Assembly: GCF_000368025.1 (NCBI RefSeq)
Contig: NZ_KB849212.1
Coordinates: forward strand, 880,365 to 944,364
Length of the DNA stretch: 64,000 nt
Direction: 5' to 3'
DNA from: Acinetobacter parvus DSM 16617 = CIP 108168
GTDB taxonomy: Bacteria; Pseudomonadota; Gammaproteobacteria; Pseudomonadales; Moraxellaceae
In this document: piece after piece, positions 29,969-39,248 of the stretch
Position numbering within the stretch: position 1 is the first letter of the stretch
Layout of the letters: each line of letters begins with the position of its first letter
Notes under the pieces: model-generated
The model's database searches: none
What the model saw: the letters and a program-made list of their open reading frames with translations, nothing else
What the model was told of the DNA's origin: nothing
Made by a program: the position numbers and the translations under genes

Positions 29969-30859
29969 ATGCATTACTCAAATTTTATCTTGCTTGGGTT
30001 GTTAACTGCTGGAGCATGTTCATCAGTATTCGCGCAAGAGACTCCCAATGAATCGGCAGACCAGAGCAATACTACTGAGAATCAGGCAACAACCGAACAG
30101 AAAAACCCGACCACGATTCAAGCAATAAAAGATTTGAAGCATCTCACCAAGAATGATTTAAAAGTAAATGCAAATGCAGCTCAGCCTGATGCGGTAAAAG
30201 ACCCTTTACAACCATTGAACCGCCAGATTTATGCATTCAATGACATGCTGGACCGTAATATATTAAAGCCAGTAGCCATACAATATATTGCCAAGGTTCC
30301 AGAAGAGGTTCGTAGTCCTTATCGTCAGTTCAGGAAAAACTTGGGTGAACCGTGGAATGCAGTCAACCAGTTCATACAGGGCCGCCCAACACGTGCAGCT
30401 AAAAGTCTAGGTCGCTTCACAATCAACACCTTAACGACTTTAGGCTTTGCTGACCCTGCACGTCGTCTGGGATTGCCAACAGAAGAAGAGAGTTTTGGGG
30501 TAACGCTAGGCTATTATGGTATTGCCTCAGGTCCTTATGTCATGCTGCCTTTCTTTGGCCCCAGTACGTTCCGTGATGGTTTTGGTTTGCTCGCTGATAG
30601 TTATGGTCGCCCTCAAAAATATTTGCTGGATGATCAGAAAGGCATATATTGGTCAACGAATTTGTTACAAGCAGTTGATGCCCGTTCCCAGATTCCTGAT
30701 ATTGAGGAAAGCCTGAAAGGCGATAAATATGCGATGATTCGTGATTTCTACCTACAGCGTAAAGCTTTCCAAATTGCTGAAAAGCATGGGGATTCGTCTG
30801 ATATTTCATTTATTAGTGATGAAGATGATACAAATGACTCATCTGCTGATGACAAATAA
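29969..30859 (+). CDS. mlaA: MlaA (VacJ) outer-membrane lipid-asymmetry lipoprotein
   Basis: MlaA removes mislocalised phospholipids from the outer leaflet of the outer membrane and passes them to MlaC. The start ATG at 29969 has AAGGA at the right distance; the open frame extends to 29906 without family character. The signal peptide FILLGLLTAGAC has a weak lipobox (Ala rather than Leu at -3, Cys17). The MlaA domain follows: DPLQPLNRQIYAFNDMLDRN, NLGEPWNAVNQFIQG, GYYGIASGPYVMLPFFGPST. The C-terminal tail is acidic. It stands apart from the mlaFEDCB genes and is divergent from the rRNA operon. Confidence 0.92.
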   Translation: MHYSNFILLGLLTAGACSSVFAQETPNESADQSNTTENQATTEQKNPTTIQAIKDLKHLTKNDLKVNANAAQPDAVKDPLQPLNRQIYAFNDMLDRNILKPVAIQYIAKVPEEVRSPYRQFRKNLGEPWNAVNQFIQGRPTRAAKSLGRFTINTLTTLGFADPARRLGLPTEEESFGVTLGYYGIASGPYVMLPFFGPSTFRDGFGLLADSYGRPQKYLLDDQKGIYWSTNLLQAVDARSQIPDIEESLKGDKYAMIRDFYLQRKAFQIAEKHGDSSDISFISDEDDTNDSSADDK

Positions 30860-30959
30860 AAAGACAAGATTTTTCCCTATGGACTTCAGTATTGCCAAAG
30901 ATTTCAAATGTTGGCAATACTATGTTTTTCATCATCTTTCATCTATGATGAATTAAAAA

Positions 30960-31958
30960 ATGATCATACAAAGGATCGGCTATTCATCTATGTATTTCAT
31001 TCAGCCCACACGCTCAATACCTTGTTTAGATCAGTCATTGAATGAGTTACCGAGTTTACAAGTCATTCATGTTGATGATCTAGATTTGTATGATCCCACA
31101 ATTATTGCAATTGCAGATGTTCAGGACTTTTTAAAATACCAATGGAAGTTGCCTACCATTGTGCTGGCTTTTGAAGATGAAGGAACTGCTCTGGCACAAG
31201 CATGGGAAATGGGAGCATTGGCAGGCTGGATCTGGGATAGCCTACCTAAAAATCCTGTTCATGCCTTATTTAAAATTGATGCCCAGTATAAACGTAATCA
31301 GGATAGCCGCGATCTACCTTCCGCCGCTGAGTTACAGAAGCGCCTTTTACCCAATCCAATTGAACTACCCAATTATCAGTTTGAGTCCTTTTTTCAGCCT
31401 TCTGCCTATCTTTCAGGGGACTGGTATGATTATTGGCGTCTGAATGATGAAGAAATTTTATTCTATCTTGCCGATGTGTCAGGGCATGGGGTGACCAGCA
31501 GTTTATTGACCTCATGGATGGCGGCATTTCATGGTAGGTCAAAGACACCAAGCCAGCTCATCCAAAAGCTCAATGCCATGCTGGTACAGGAAAACATTGA
31601 AAAGCATATCACTATGGTGGCAGGGGTTCTAAATTTGGTTAGCCACGAAGTGCGTTGGTCAAGTGCGGGGCATTATCCTCCCCCAATCATTTTTGAACCA
31701 AATCAGCCTCCCCAGATTCTGACAACCAGCAGCTTTCCATTAGGCTTGACCGAAGAACTGGAAGTGGAAGAGCATCATTGTGTACTAAACCGTCATTCCC
31801 GCTTTATTTTATGTTCCGATGGCGCACTGGAACCTTTTGATGGCGGGTTAAATGAGCAATTTAACCAACTGGTCACCCACCTTCAAAACAACTCTTTCCA
31901 GCCTCCCGACCATGTGGCTGATGATATTGCCATTCTGAGTTTATGCCGAATGAATTAA
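30960..31958 (+). CDS. gigA: PP2C/RsbU-like serine phosphatase, GigA-like
   Basis: A 332-residue protein. The C-terminal 220 residues are a SpoIIE/RsbU-type PP2C phosphatase: RLLPNPIELPNYQFESFFQP, LSGDWYDYW, FYLADVSGHGVTSSLL, HYPPPIIF, LCSDGALEPF and DDIAILSL carry the metal-binding aspartates. The N-terminal 110 residues look like a degenerate receiver-type domain. Paired with the downstream STAS gene, this matches the GigA-GigB stress-signalling pair described in Acinetobacter baumannii, where the phosphatase acts on the STAS protein. The start is uncertain: ATG 30960 or ATG 30990 (MYFIQPTRS), neither with an ideal ribosome-binding site. Confidence 0.8.
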   Translation: MIIQRIGYSSMYFIQPTRSIPCLDQSLNELPSLQVIHVDDLDLYDPTIIAIADVQDFLKYQWKLPTIVLAFEDEGTALAQAWEMGALAGWIWDSLPKNPVHALFKIDAQYKRNQDSRDLPSAAELQKRLLPNPIELPNYQFESFFQPSAYLSGDWYDYWRLNDEEILFYLADVSGHGVTSSLLTSWMAAFHGRSKTPSQLIQKLNAMLVQENIEKHITMVAGVLNLVSHEVRWSSAGHYPPPIIFEPNQPPQILTTSSFPLGLTEELEVEEHHCVLNRHSRFILCSDGALEPFDGGLNEQFNQLVTHLQNNSFQPPDHVADDIAILSLCRMN

Positions 31959-32060
31959 TTTTAAAATCAATGTTTTAATTAGATCACAGCATCCAACCAC
32001 TTGTGTCTAGAATATCACTATGGGATAATTTTATATCCTTTCTCTGAAAATGGCATTTAT

Positions 32061-32582
32061 ATGTCAACAGGTCATGTTGAATATGCAAGCTTAAATGGAA
32101 CGCATATTTTCAAGCTTATTGGCGAAGTGCGTGCCCAATCTTGTATAAGTTTGGACAAGCTACTCAACAAGATTGAACAGCAGCAAAATGTTGTTGGTGC
32201 AATCGTTGATTTAACCCAGACCACATTTATTGATAGTACTGTCCTGGGCGTACTTGCAAAACTCGGTCTTAAGCTTAAACAAGTCCATCACATACAGGCA
32301 GTCATGCTTTCAACCAATCCAGATATTACCACCCTGGCGAATAGCATGGGGCTGGGGCAGGTTTTTGTGATCCTGAATTACTGCGGCGATCCTAGTGTGT
32401 GCACGCTGGAGCTAACAGAAGAATTTGTGACACACAGTGCAATGTTAAATACAGTACTGGACGCGCATAAGACCCTGATGCGCCTGAATGAAAACAATCA
32501 GAATATGTTTGAACCACTGGTCAAGCAGTTGCAAAAAGAACAGGATTGTTTAAACCAGGATACTCAAAAACAAAACGCCTGA
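32061..32582 (+). CDS. gigB: STAS-domain anti-anti-sigma factor, GigB-like
   Basis: A 173-residue protein from ATG 32061 (MSTGHVEYASLNG); the frame is open 20 codons further upstream but that part has no domain character. A STAS domain covers roughly residues 5-105, with the regulatory serine in TTFIDSTVLGVL. The remaining C-terminal part (residues 110-173) is helical and Gln/Asn-rich, longer than in Bacillus SpoIIAA. It lies 100 bp downstream of the RsbU-like phosphatase gene, which most likely dephosphorylates this serine. The cognate kinase/anti-sigma is not in the window. Confidence 0.8.
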   Translation: MSTGHVEYASLNGTHIFKLIGEVRAQSCISLDKLLNKIEQQQNVVGAIVDLTQTTFIDSTVLGVLAKLGLKLKQVHHIQAVMLSTNPDITTLANSMGLGQVFVILNYCGDPSVCTLELTEEFVTHSAMLNTVLDAHKTLMRLNENNQNMFEPLVKQLQKEQDCLNQDTQKQNA

Positions 32583-32611
32583 TCGTTGCCTCCTAATATT
32601 GTGGTACCTAT

Positions 32612-33436
32612 ATGAGTCTGCTTTCTGTTGTACAAATGAACTCTCAAGATGACATTGAAACGAATTTCACTGTCATTGAGTCATTGATTCAGCAAAGTAA
32701 GGCCCAAGATGCTGAACTGATTGTCTTCCCTGAAAATTTTGTCTGTTTTGCCGCAGGTAAGCAACGCGAGACCGCAGCACAGTTTGAGGCTATTCAGCAA
32801 CGACTGGAACAGCTTGCTCACCGCTACCAGATCTGGATTGTTGCGGGTACACTTCCCTGCCCATTTCGTCCTGATGGCTCAATCATTCAGGATGGTCGTG
32901 TGCGTACCGTCAGTTTATGCATTAGTCCTGAGCGTACAGAAGCACGTTATGACAAGATCCATTTGTTTGATGTTCAGGTGGGTGACGCTGTTGGGGGTTA
33001 TCAGGAATCAAGATTTTTTGAGCCTGGTGATGAGGTTGTTGTTGCCAGAACATCTTTTGGTAATCTCGGACTAATGGTATGTTATGACTTGCGTTTTCCA
33101 GAACTCTCGTTGATGTTACGCACCAAAGGGGCGAATATTCTAACCGCGCCCGCCGCATTTACCTACACAACAGGCAAACTGCACTGGCAACTGCTGCTAC
33201 AGGCACGTGCCATGGATAGCCAGTGTTTTGTTCTTGGTTCTGCACAGCAAGGCTGGCATGGGGAACAGCGTCAAACCTGGGGGCATGCAGGGATTACGGA
33301 TAGTCGTGGTCAGCTTTTACAGATGATAGACACTGAGGGGCATGGTTTAGTAACCAGTGCTTTTGACCTTGATGAACAGAATGCCATTCGCCATTCCATG
33401 CCACTCATACAGCATCGCAGATTAATCAATTACTAA
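32612..33436 (+). CDS. nitrilase-family amidase (Nit1/omega-amidase-like)
   Basis: A 274-residue carbon-nitrogen hydrolase with the complete catalytic triad: Glu41 in VFPENF, Lys115 in RYDKIHLFD and Cys157 in VCYDLRFPEL. The DKIHLFDV and RFPEL details match the Nit1 branch, which hydrolyses deaminated glutathione (metabolite repair). It follows gigB by 29 bp and could be the last gene of that transcript, though the association may be fortuitous. Confidence 0.88.
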   Translation: MSLLSVVQMNSQDDIETNFTVIESLIQQSKAQDAELIVFPENFVCFAAGKQRETAAQFEAIQQRLEQLAHRYQIWIVAGTLPCPFRPDGSIIQDGRVRTVSLCISPERTEARYDKIHLFDVQVGDAVGGYQESRFFEPGDEVVVARTSFGNLGLMVCYDLRFPELSLMLRTKGANILTAPAAFTYTTGKLHWQLLLQARAMDSQCFVLGSAQQGWHGEQRQTWGHAGITDSRGQLLQMIDTEGHGLVTSAFDLDEQNAIRHSMPLIQHRRLINY

Positions 33437-33631
33437 ACACATCATAAAGCTTAGCTAATACAAAATATGTGCATACGGTAAATATCTGACCATAATGATC
33501 AACTTTTTCAAACTTTGGGCGTACCGCCATCAACGTTGTTAGAGCCGCCGACTCAGCAGAAAAATGATTGATTTTGACGATATCTTTAAGATGCGATTTT
33601 GAAGTACTCAAAATAATACGAGAAACCATAA

Positions 33632-33662
33632 GATTGGTTAGATCATCGATCTAACCAATCTT
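33632..33662. terminator. strong hairpin between convergent genes
   Basis: AAGATTGGTTAGATC-atc-GATCTAACCAATCTT is a near-perfect 15-bp stem located 11 bp beyond the stop of the 2OG oxygenase gene (minus) and about 195 bp beyond the amidase stop (plus). It has no T-tract on either side, so termination by itself is doubtful; it may protect the 3' end of the transcript. The remaining 33437-33631 shows nothing I can support as a gene. Confidence 0.5.
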
Positions 33663-33672
33663 GCCAGATTCA

Positions 33673-35862
33673 TTATGACGTAGATTTTGACTTAATCTTA
33701 CGCAACAACCATACATCCTGTTCCCAATTTCTGAGCAGACGCTCATAACTCGCTTGCGTTTTCATTAACCTTAATGTATGTGGCGAACCTTTGCGTATGG
33801 TTTCCATCGCAAGATCAACCGTTGTATTACGAATGGCATTTTCAACCAGTGTTCGCTCAGCTTGGTTTTTCCGATAATCAAAAATTTCTTCTGTCGCTGA
33901 TTGCATAAAGTCTGCAAGCATCTGCCAAACCTGTACATTATTTTGGGTATCAGGTAAAGCACGTTGCCAATCTTTAGGTGGCTGGGGTGGTTGATCTACA
34001 CGTTGTTGCAAATATTGCTGACAGTAATCCATTAATTTCGCATGAATTTTGCCTATACTCTGGTTTTTCAGTAGTTGCGGAACAAGTGTCTGATGAATAT
34101 ATTTCCAGTCAAGATGCGTAATCATTGCCTGACTGATACAATCAATCCAAGCCTGATTGGGTGACAATTGAGCATCTAGTGCAAATAAATGTGTAAGTGC
34201 GGAACTGCTCAATTGTATTGAACCAGAACGTGGTAATTTTGCCCAATACATTGGCAACAGGTCCATCTGTATTTGAATTAATTCAGCATATTTCGTATCA
34301 GACAGCAATACACAGAACACTGCCAAGAGTTTTTCTAAAAAGCTAGGATAAATTTCTGTGGTTATTTTTTCAAAAAATTGCACATGCTCATTTTGAGGCA
34401 ACCAATCCAAAAGCTTTTGCCAATATTCTGCATCAATCCGATTAAATAATAACTGCAAGTATTCATATTCAATCTTATTGAGAAAAGCTTGATGATTTTG
34501 CCAAATAAGCCAATCTACAACAGCATTGAAATGGTCGGGTTGACGGCAACGATCACCAAATCCATAATCCAGTTGTTGATTGATCGCTGCAATTTCCAGC
34601 TTGGATGCCGTTTGATTTTGAGTAAAATATGCCATCCAGCTCAGTTGAGTTGCAACATCTTGCTGTGCCAGTAATTGCACGTTTTGTTCAGGAGACCAAA
34701 TCACCACTGCAGCATGATGATACCAATGTGTTAAATCAGGCCCGTAATTTCCCATAAACCCTGTAGATTCTTTCACAATTGGTTCACCCTCATCCACTGC
34801 AAATGAGGTGATTAAATCATTTTCTTCAAAGTGAATATGGCTTAAAGCAGGATATTCATTATCAAGCCAATTCTCAATATCTAAAGATTCATCATGGATT
34901 TCATCTATTTCTGCATTTTCATCACCACCCTCTTCCCCATAGCTATAATTATAGCCATCATCAACAGGCGTTCCTGATTGATAGGCAGTAACCAAACAGA
35001 GTTTAGCGTAATAGCCCATTTTCTTGGCAGCTTTGAGTAAAACATCCGCTTTATAGCGATCATTTAATTTTAAAGCATGATAGGCAAAATTTTCAGGGGT
35101 ATATTGGTGTCCCAATAAAGTGATATAAGGTTGATCTGATGGGTAACGTTGAAAAATATCAACCAAATTATCAACATATTGGCTCATGGAGTGTAATTCA
35201 ATTTTAGGGGCTGTTTTTTGTTGTATCAGATTATAGACCAGACATATCCGATAGCCTGATGTCAGCAGTTTGATCTCATGGTCACAATCTGCATAAAATG
35301 CAGCACAGTTTATTGTATAGTTTGCGGCATCCTGTGCAAAATCAGCAATGATTTCTTCACCATCAAACTGAATGGATAACTCGCCTCCAGTATAATGAGA
35401 GGGAAGATTGATAATCAGTGAGCCAAACATGCCTTTTTCTTTTTCAGCGTCTTTGTGGGATAAAAAGAAATCTCCCGTTTGATAAACCAATAATTTATAA
35501 GGGCTTGCTGTAATGGTATAATCTTTTAGACCTAAATCAGTTTTTATCTGTTCAAGTTGCTGATCTAAGAAACGCTGCCATTGTGGATTAGCAAACTGAA
35601 ATTGTGCTGCATCAATTTGCTGTGTACGTCTCACCTGTGTATCAACAATCGTTTCACTACCTTTACCAAAAGGTGCTTGTTCTGCAACGCATAATAATGC
35701 TTTCGCGTGTATTTCATGTAGAGGGAATGAAATTTCTCCAACTCCCTCAACGTGTAAACCAGGTAATATGAAATCGTGACGTTGTATAGTGGCGAATTTT
35801 CCACTTCCTTTTAATGTTCGCAAACAGGAAAGTATTTCTGTTTTTAAGTGTTTGATTGACAT
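33673..35862 (-). CDS. large 2OG-Fe(II) dioxygenase of unknown substrate
   Basis: A 729-residue protein. Residues 115-215 form a prolyl-4-hydroxylase-type double-stranded beta-helix with the iron ligands visible: His136-x-Asp138 in SHKDAEK and His195 in DCDHEI, and the 2-oxoglutarate-binding Arg205 in GYRICLVYNL. MFGSLIINLPSHYTGGEL between them is typical. The remaining 500 residues are unlike anything I recognise and look mostly helical, with an acidic patch near residues 310-340. The gene stands alone between amidase and gspE. Substrate could be a protein side chain, by analogy to prolyl hydroxylases, but this is inference. Confidence 0.75.
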   Translation of the reverse strand: MSIKHLKTEILSCLRTLKGSGKFATIQRHDFILPGLHVEGVGEISFPLHEIHAKALLCVAEQAPFGKGSETIVDTQVRRTQQIDAAQFQFANPQWQRFLDQQLEQIKTDLGLKDYTITASPYKLLVYQTGDFFLSHKDAEKEKGMFGSLIINLPSHYTGGELSIQFDGEEIIADFAQDAANYTINCAAFYADCDHEIKLLTSGYRICLVYNLIQQKTAPKIELHSMSQYVDNLVDIFQRYPSDQPYITLLGHQYTPENFAYHALKLNDRYKADVLLKAAKKMGYYAKLCLVTAYQSGTPVDDGYNYSYGEEGGDENAEIDEIHDESLDIENWLDNEYPALSHIHFEENDLITSFAVDEGEPIVKESTGFMGNYGPDLTHWYHHAAVVIWSPEQNVQLLAQQDVATQLSWMAYFTQNQTASKLEIAAINQQLDYGFGDRCRQPDHFNAVVDWLIWQNHQAFLNKIEYEYLQLLFNRIDAEYWQKLLDWLPQNEHVQFFEKITTEIYPSFLEKLLAVFCVLLSDTKYAELIQIQMDLLPMYWAKLPRSGSIQLSSSALTHLFALDAQLSPNQAWIDCISQAMITHLDWKYIHQTLVPQLLKNQSIGKIHAKLMDYCQQYLQQRVDQPPQPPKDWQRALPDTQNNVQVWQMLADFMQSATEEIFDYRKNQAERTLVENAIRNTTVDLAMETIRKGSPHTLRLMKTQASYERLLRNWEQDVWLLRKIKSKSTS

Positions 35863-35888
35863 ATTTAAGTACTGTCTACGACCTATTC

Positions 35889-37382
35889 CTAAACCTCTTC
35901 ACTTTGATTGGTCACTCTCAACACTTCTTCCAGAGTGGTTTTACCAGCCAAGACTTTTCTTAAGCCATCATCACGAATTGAACCTGCGTAACGGCGCGCA
36001 TGGTTTTCCAGTTCATATTCAGCCGCATTGCCATGAACCAAACGACGCAAAGATTCATCCACAGGGACAATTTCATAGATTGCAGTTCGGCCACTAAAGC
36101 CAACATGAGAGCATTGCTCACACCCTTTAGGTTCAGGCAATTCCATGTGTTGATCCACATTTAAATGCTGAAAAACCTGTCGTTCAAAATCATCGGCCTT
36201 ACGCCAGGTTACGCAATGCGGGCATAGGGTTCGAACTAAACGCTGTGCAATCACACCAATCAGGGAGCTCGCCAGCAAGAATGGTTCAATCCCCATATCT
36301 TTTAAGCGTGTTACTGCACCAATAGCGGTATTGGTATGTAGTGTGGAGAGTACCAAGTGACCTGTCAGTGATGCCTGTACCGCAATTTCAGCCGTCTCAA
36401 GGTCACGGATCTCCCCCACCATTACCACATCAGGGTCTTGACGCAGCATGGCTTTCAAGGCACGGGCAAAGGTCATATCTACTTTAGTATTGACTTGTGT
36501 CTGCCCAATCCCTTCAAGCTGGTATTCAATCGGATCTTCGGCGGTCAAAATATTACGTGTATTGTCATTAAGATCAGACAATGCAGCATACAAGGTTGTG
36601 GTTTTACCCGAACCTGTCGGCCCCGTCACCAGAATAATGCCATGCGGACGATGTACCAGTTGGGTCAGACGCTCATAGTCATTTTGCATTAAACCCAAAT
36701 GGGTCATGTTCAAACGTCCAGCCTGCTTATCCAGCAAACGCATTACCACACGTTCACCGTGAGAGGACGGTAATGTCGAGACACGCACATCGACCTCACG
36801 GCCCGCCAAACGCAGTGAAATACGGCCATCCTGAGGAATACGTTTTTCTGCAATATCCAGTTTTGCCATGACTTTAATACGTGACACTAACAACGGCGCA
36901 AGTTCACGGCGTGGCTGTACGATTTCACGTAGTTGCCCATCAACCCTCAAACGTACTGAAAGTTTCTTCTCAAAGGCCTCGATATGAATATCAGATGCAC
37001 TGACACGAATCGCTTCTGACAATAACGCATTAATCAGGCGAACAATCGGCGCATCATCTTCCTGATCCATTAAGTCTTCGGCTTCAGGTACTTGATCGGC
37101 AAGGCTGAGTAAATCAGGATGGTCTTCCAGACCCGCCGCAACCTGTTGCGACTCACCCGTGTCACCCGCATAGCTGGAGCTGAGCAAAGCATGAAATTCC
37201 TGATCGCTACACAATTGATCGTGGGCAGATTTCCCCAAAATTCGACGCGCTTCCTGCAAGGCAATCCGTGCGGTGTCTTTCCGTCGCACAATAAATGCCT
37301 GATCGCCCTCGTAACGTAACAAAACGCCATGTCTTTTGGCAAAACTATAAGGAATTTGTATTTGTTTAAGTATTTGCATCAT
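35889..37382 (-). CDS. gspE: type II secretion system ATPase GspE
   Basis: The cytoplasmic motor ATPase of the type II secretion system. The Walker A motif is VTGPTGSGKTTTLYAAL; the Asp box is EDPIEYQLEGIGQTQVN; Walker B is DVVMVGEIRD; the His box is HLVLSTLHTNTA; and the tetracysteine zinc motif reads CPHC...CEQC. The N-terminal part (MMQILKQIQIPYSFAKRHG) fits GspE better than PilB. I start at ATG 37382 or the adjacent 37379; the frame opens 33 codons earlier but that part overlaps the divergent gene. Other gsp genes are not nearby, as expected for Acinetobacter. Confidence 0.88.
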   Translation of the reverse strand: MMQILKQIQIPYSFAKRHGVLLRYEGDQAFIVRRKDTARIALQEARRILGKSAHDQLCSDQEFHALLSSSYAGDTGESQQVAAGLEDHPDLLSLADQVPEAEDLMDQEDDAPIVRLINALLSEAIRVSASDIHIEAFEKKLSVRLRVDGQLREIVQPRRELAPLLVSRIKVMAKLDIAEKRIPQDGRISLRLAGREVDVRVSTLPSSHGERVVMRLLDKQAGRLNMTHLGLMQNDYERLTQLVHRPHGIILVTGPTGSGKTTTLYAALSDLNDNTRNILTAEDPIEYQLEGIGQTQVNTKVDMTFARALKAMLRQDPDVVMVGEIRDLETAEIAVQASLTGHLVLSTLHTNTAIGAVTRLKDMGIEPFLLASSLIGVIAQRLVRTLCPHCVTWRKADDFERQVFQHLNVDQHMELPEPKGCEQCSHVGFSGRTAIYEIVPVDESLRRLVHGNAAEYELENHARRYAGSIRDDGLRKVLAGKTTLEEVLRVTNQSEEV

Positions 37383-37472
37383 ACAAATAATGATAAAAAA
37401 GATGCTTGAGTGTACTCTAAGCGAGTTACAGCGTGAAGTCTGTTTAGCATACTCACACAGGAATTTTACATC

Positions 37473-38309
37473 TTGTCTCAAAATAATTCATATCAAAAGC
37501 AGCAATTTCAGCCGCCTCATGCCAACATTTTGAAATGGTGGGGAGAACAACAATTTGAAATTCAGCAGGCCAAGGCCTGGCAATTCGGTTCACTGTTATT
37601 TCGCCTGACCCGTGGCATTAAGGAATGGCGTTTGGAATATCATCGCCCTCAATATCAGCACGATTATGAACAACAATGGAAAATGCTGAGCGATACTGAG
37701 TTTGCAATGCCACAGCCTGCAAAGATCGAACGTTATATGTTCCATAATACCCAAAGTACATTTCACTTAATGCCCCGTTTGGCAGATCGTTCGGTGGTAA
37801 TCAAGCCTGTAGACCCAATTTATATCCCAGCAGGTCAACGCGGAACACTTTATATCAGTACGCCCTTATGGATTGCAGGCTTGGTTGGGGGATTGACTGA
37901 ACCTTTATTTGATATTCCCATCATCCAGCCGAAAGATACCTGGTTTGGAAAAGACCCCCAGCATGGTGAAATTTGTTATGCCACCTCGGTGGATGGGCGC
38001 ACTGACTTAAATCTGCTCAAACCACGTGCATTCCGTGCCGTCACCCCGATTGAGTTTCATAACACCAGCCAGCATCAACTGCGTTTTGACCGTATGAATG
38101 TGCCCGTGCCCGCGCTTCCTCTGTTCTATAGCGAAAGTACAGGACGTTTATGGACCTCACAAATCAAGGTCCATTATGAGGGTGCGGAACATCCAGCACG
38201 TATCCGCATTGAAAACAAAACACCAACTCAGGCAGGCGAGGTCATTTATGTCCACCCACCACGGGCACCTGGCAGCACCTTGTTCAATATGTTCGATTCA
38301 TTCTTTTAA
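37473..38309 (+). CDS. uncharacterised DUF432-like protein paired with MscS
   Basis: A 278-residue soluble protein, no signal peptide, predicted largely beta. I recall DUF432 proteins beside MscS-type channels, and this one fits in length and position, but I cannot confirm the family. The start is a TTG at 37473, with AGGA about ten bases upstream; there is no in-frame ATG early enough. Recognisable stretches: IYIPAGQRGTLYISTPLW, DTWFGKDPQHGEICYAT. The gene ends 9 bp before the MscS gene, so the two are surely co-transcribed. A regulatory or accessory role for the channel is plausible but unproven. Confidence 0.7.
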   Translation: MSQNNSYQKQQFQPPHANILKWWGEQQFEIQQAKAWQFGSLLFRLTRGIKEWRLEYHRPQYQHDYEQQWKMLSDTEFAMPQPAKIERYMFHNTQSTFHLMPRLADRSVVIKPVDPIYIPAGQRGTLYISTPLWIAGLVGGLTEPLFDIPIIQPKDTWFGKDPQHGEICYATSVDGRTDLNLLKPRAFRAVTPIEFHNTSQHQLRFDRMNVPVPALPLFYSESTGRLWTSQIKVHYEGAEHPARIRIENKTPTQAGEVIYVHPPRAPGSTLFNMFDSFF

Positions 38310-38318
38310 GAGGTTTTT

Positions 38319-39248
38319 ATGGCAGAAACCAGCATTCCCAAAGATGTGGCAAATAACCTGACCGACACCCTGAAAAGTATATTCACAGGTATTAATCTTG
38401 ATCGGCTGAGCGAAATTCTGGTTGCCATTATCTTGTGCTTTATTGGTTTCCTGATCGCACGTCTTGTTTCAAACACCTTTATCCGCACCATTGGCAGTCG
38501 TTTAAATGCGCATCAGCGTTTATTGTGGCGCAGGGGGATTTTTTATTTTATTTTCCTGCTGTTTATTATGACCAGCTTAAGGGAAGCAGGTTTTAAACTC
38601 AGCGTTTTCCTGGGTGCAGCGGGGATTTTAACGGTGGCTTTAGGTTTTGCCTCACAAACCTCTGCCACTAACCTGATCAGTGGTTTGTTCCTGATTGGTG
38701 AAGGTTCTTTTGAGGTGGGCGATACCATTCAGATTACCCTGATTCGTGGGCAGACCATTGAGGGACAGGTGATTTCAATTGACCTGCTGTCTGTGAAACT
38801 GCTCACACTAGATAATGTCTATATTCGCCTACCCAATGAGCAACTGATTCGAACACCTGTGATGAACCTGTCCAAATATCCCATACGGCGGATTCCCATC
38901 ACGTTGGCGATTAATTTCCATGAGGACATCATTAAGGTAAGGCAGGTATTGCTGGATGTCGCAGCCAAATATCCTTTGGTGATGGATGATCCAAAGGCAA
39001 CCGTGACCGTAACCGCATTTCGGGAATCCTCAATTGAATTGCTGTTTTCTGTCTGGTGCCGTCAGGAAAATGCCCTAAAGGTTCGCGATGAGATGCAGGA
39101 ACGGGTACGAAATGGCTTTGTGGAAAATCAGATCGAAATCCCTGTACCGAAAATGGGCTTGATTGACCGCCCCATCCCACTTGAGGATGATGAGATTGAT
39201 CAATATGCCCATCAGAAAGAACTTAAAAAAGAGCAGAAAGAGAGTTGA
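38319..39248 (+). CDS. MscS-family mechanosensitive channel
   Basis: A 309-residue small-conductance channel. Three transmembrane helices (about residues 25-50, 68-90, 95-120) are followed by the pore-lining TM3 signature GAAGILTVALGFASQTSATN and LISGLFLIGEGSFEVGDTI, then the beta and alpha/beta cytoplasmic domains (LDNVYIRLPNEQLIRTPVMN). The C-terminus is highly charged. It opens on membrane tension and guards against hypo-osmotic shock. It is co-transcribed with the upstream DUF432-like gene and ends directly against the convergent DUF2339 gene with no spacer. Confidence 0.92.
   Translation: MAETSIPKDVANNLTDTLKSIFTGINLDRLSEILVAIILCFIGFLIARLVSNTFIRTIGSRLNAHQRLLWRRGIFYFIFLLFIMTSLREAGFKLSVFLGAAGILTVALGFASQTSATNLISGLFLIGEGSFEVGDTIQITLIRGQTIEGQVISIDLLSVKLLTLDNVYIRLPNEQLIRTPVMNLSKYPIRRIPITLAINFHEDIIKVRQVLLDVAAKYPLVMDDPKATVTVTAFRESSIELLFSVWCRQENALKVRDEMQERVRNGFVENQIEIPVPKMGLIDRPIPLEDDEIDQYAHQKELKKEQKES

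Noticed and set aside
33426..33629. 67-codon minus ORF after the amidase gene
   Set aside because: No ribosome-binding site, no family, overlaps the amidase stop and follows a hairpin; kept only as a low-interest finding.
36438..36692. Plus-strand ORFs opposite gspE
   Set aside because: Antisense to the Walker and Asp-box coding region; codon pattern follows gspE.
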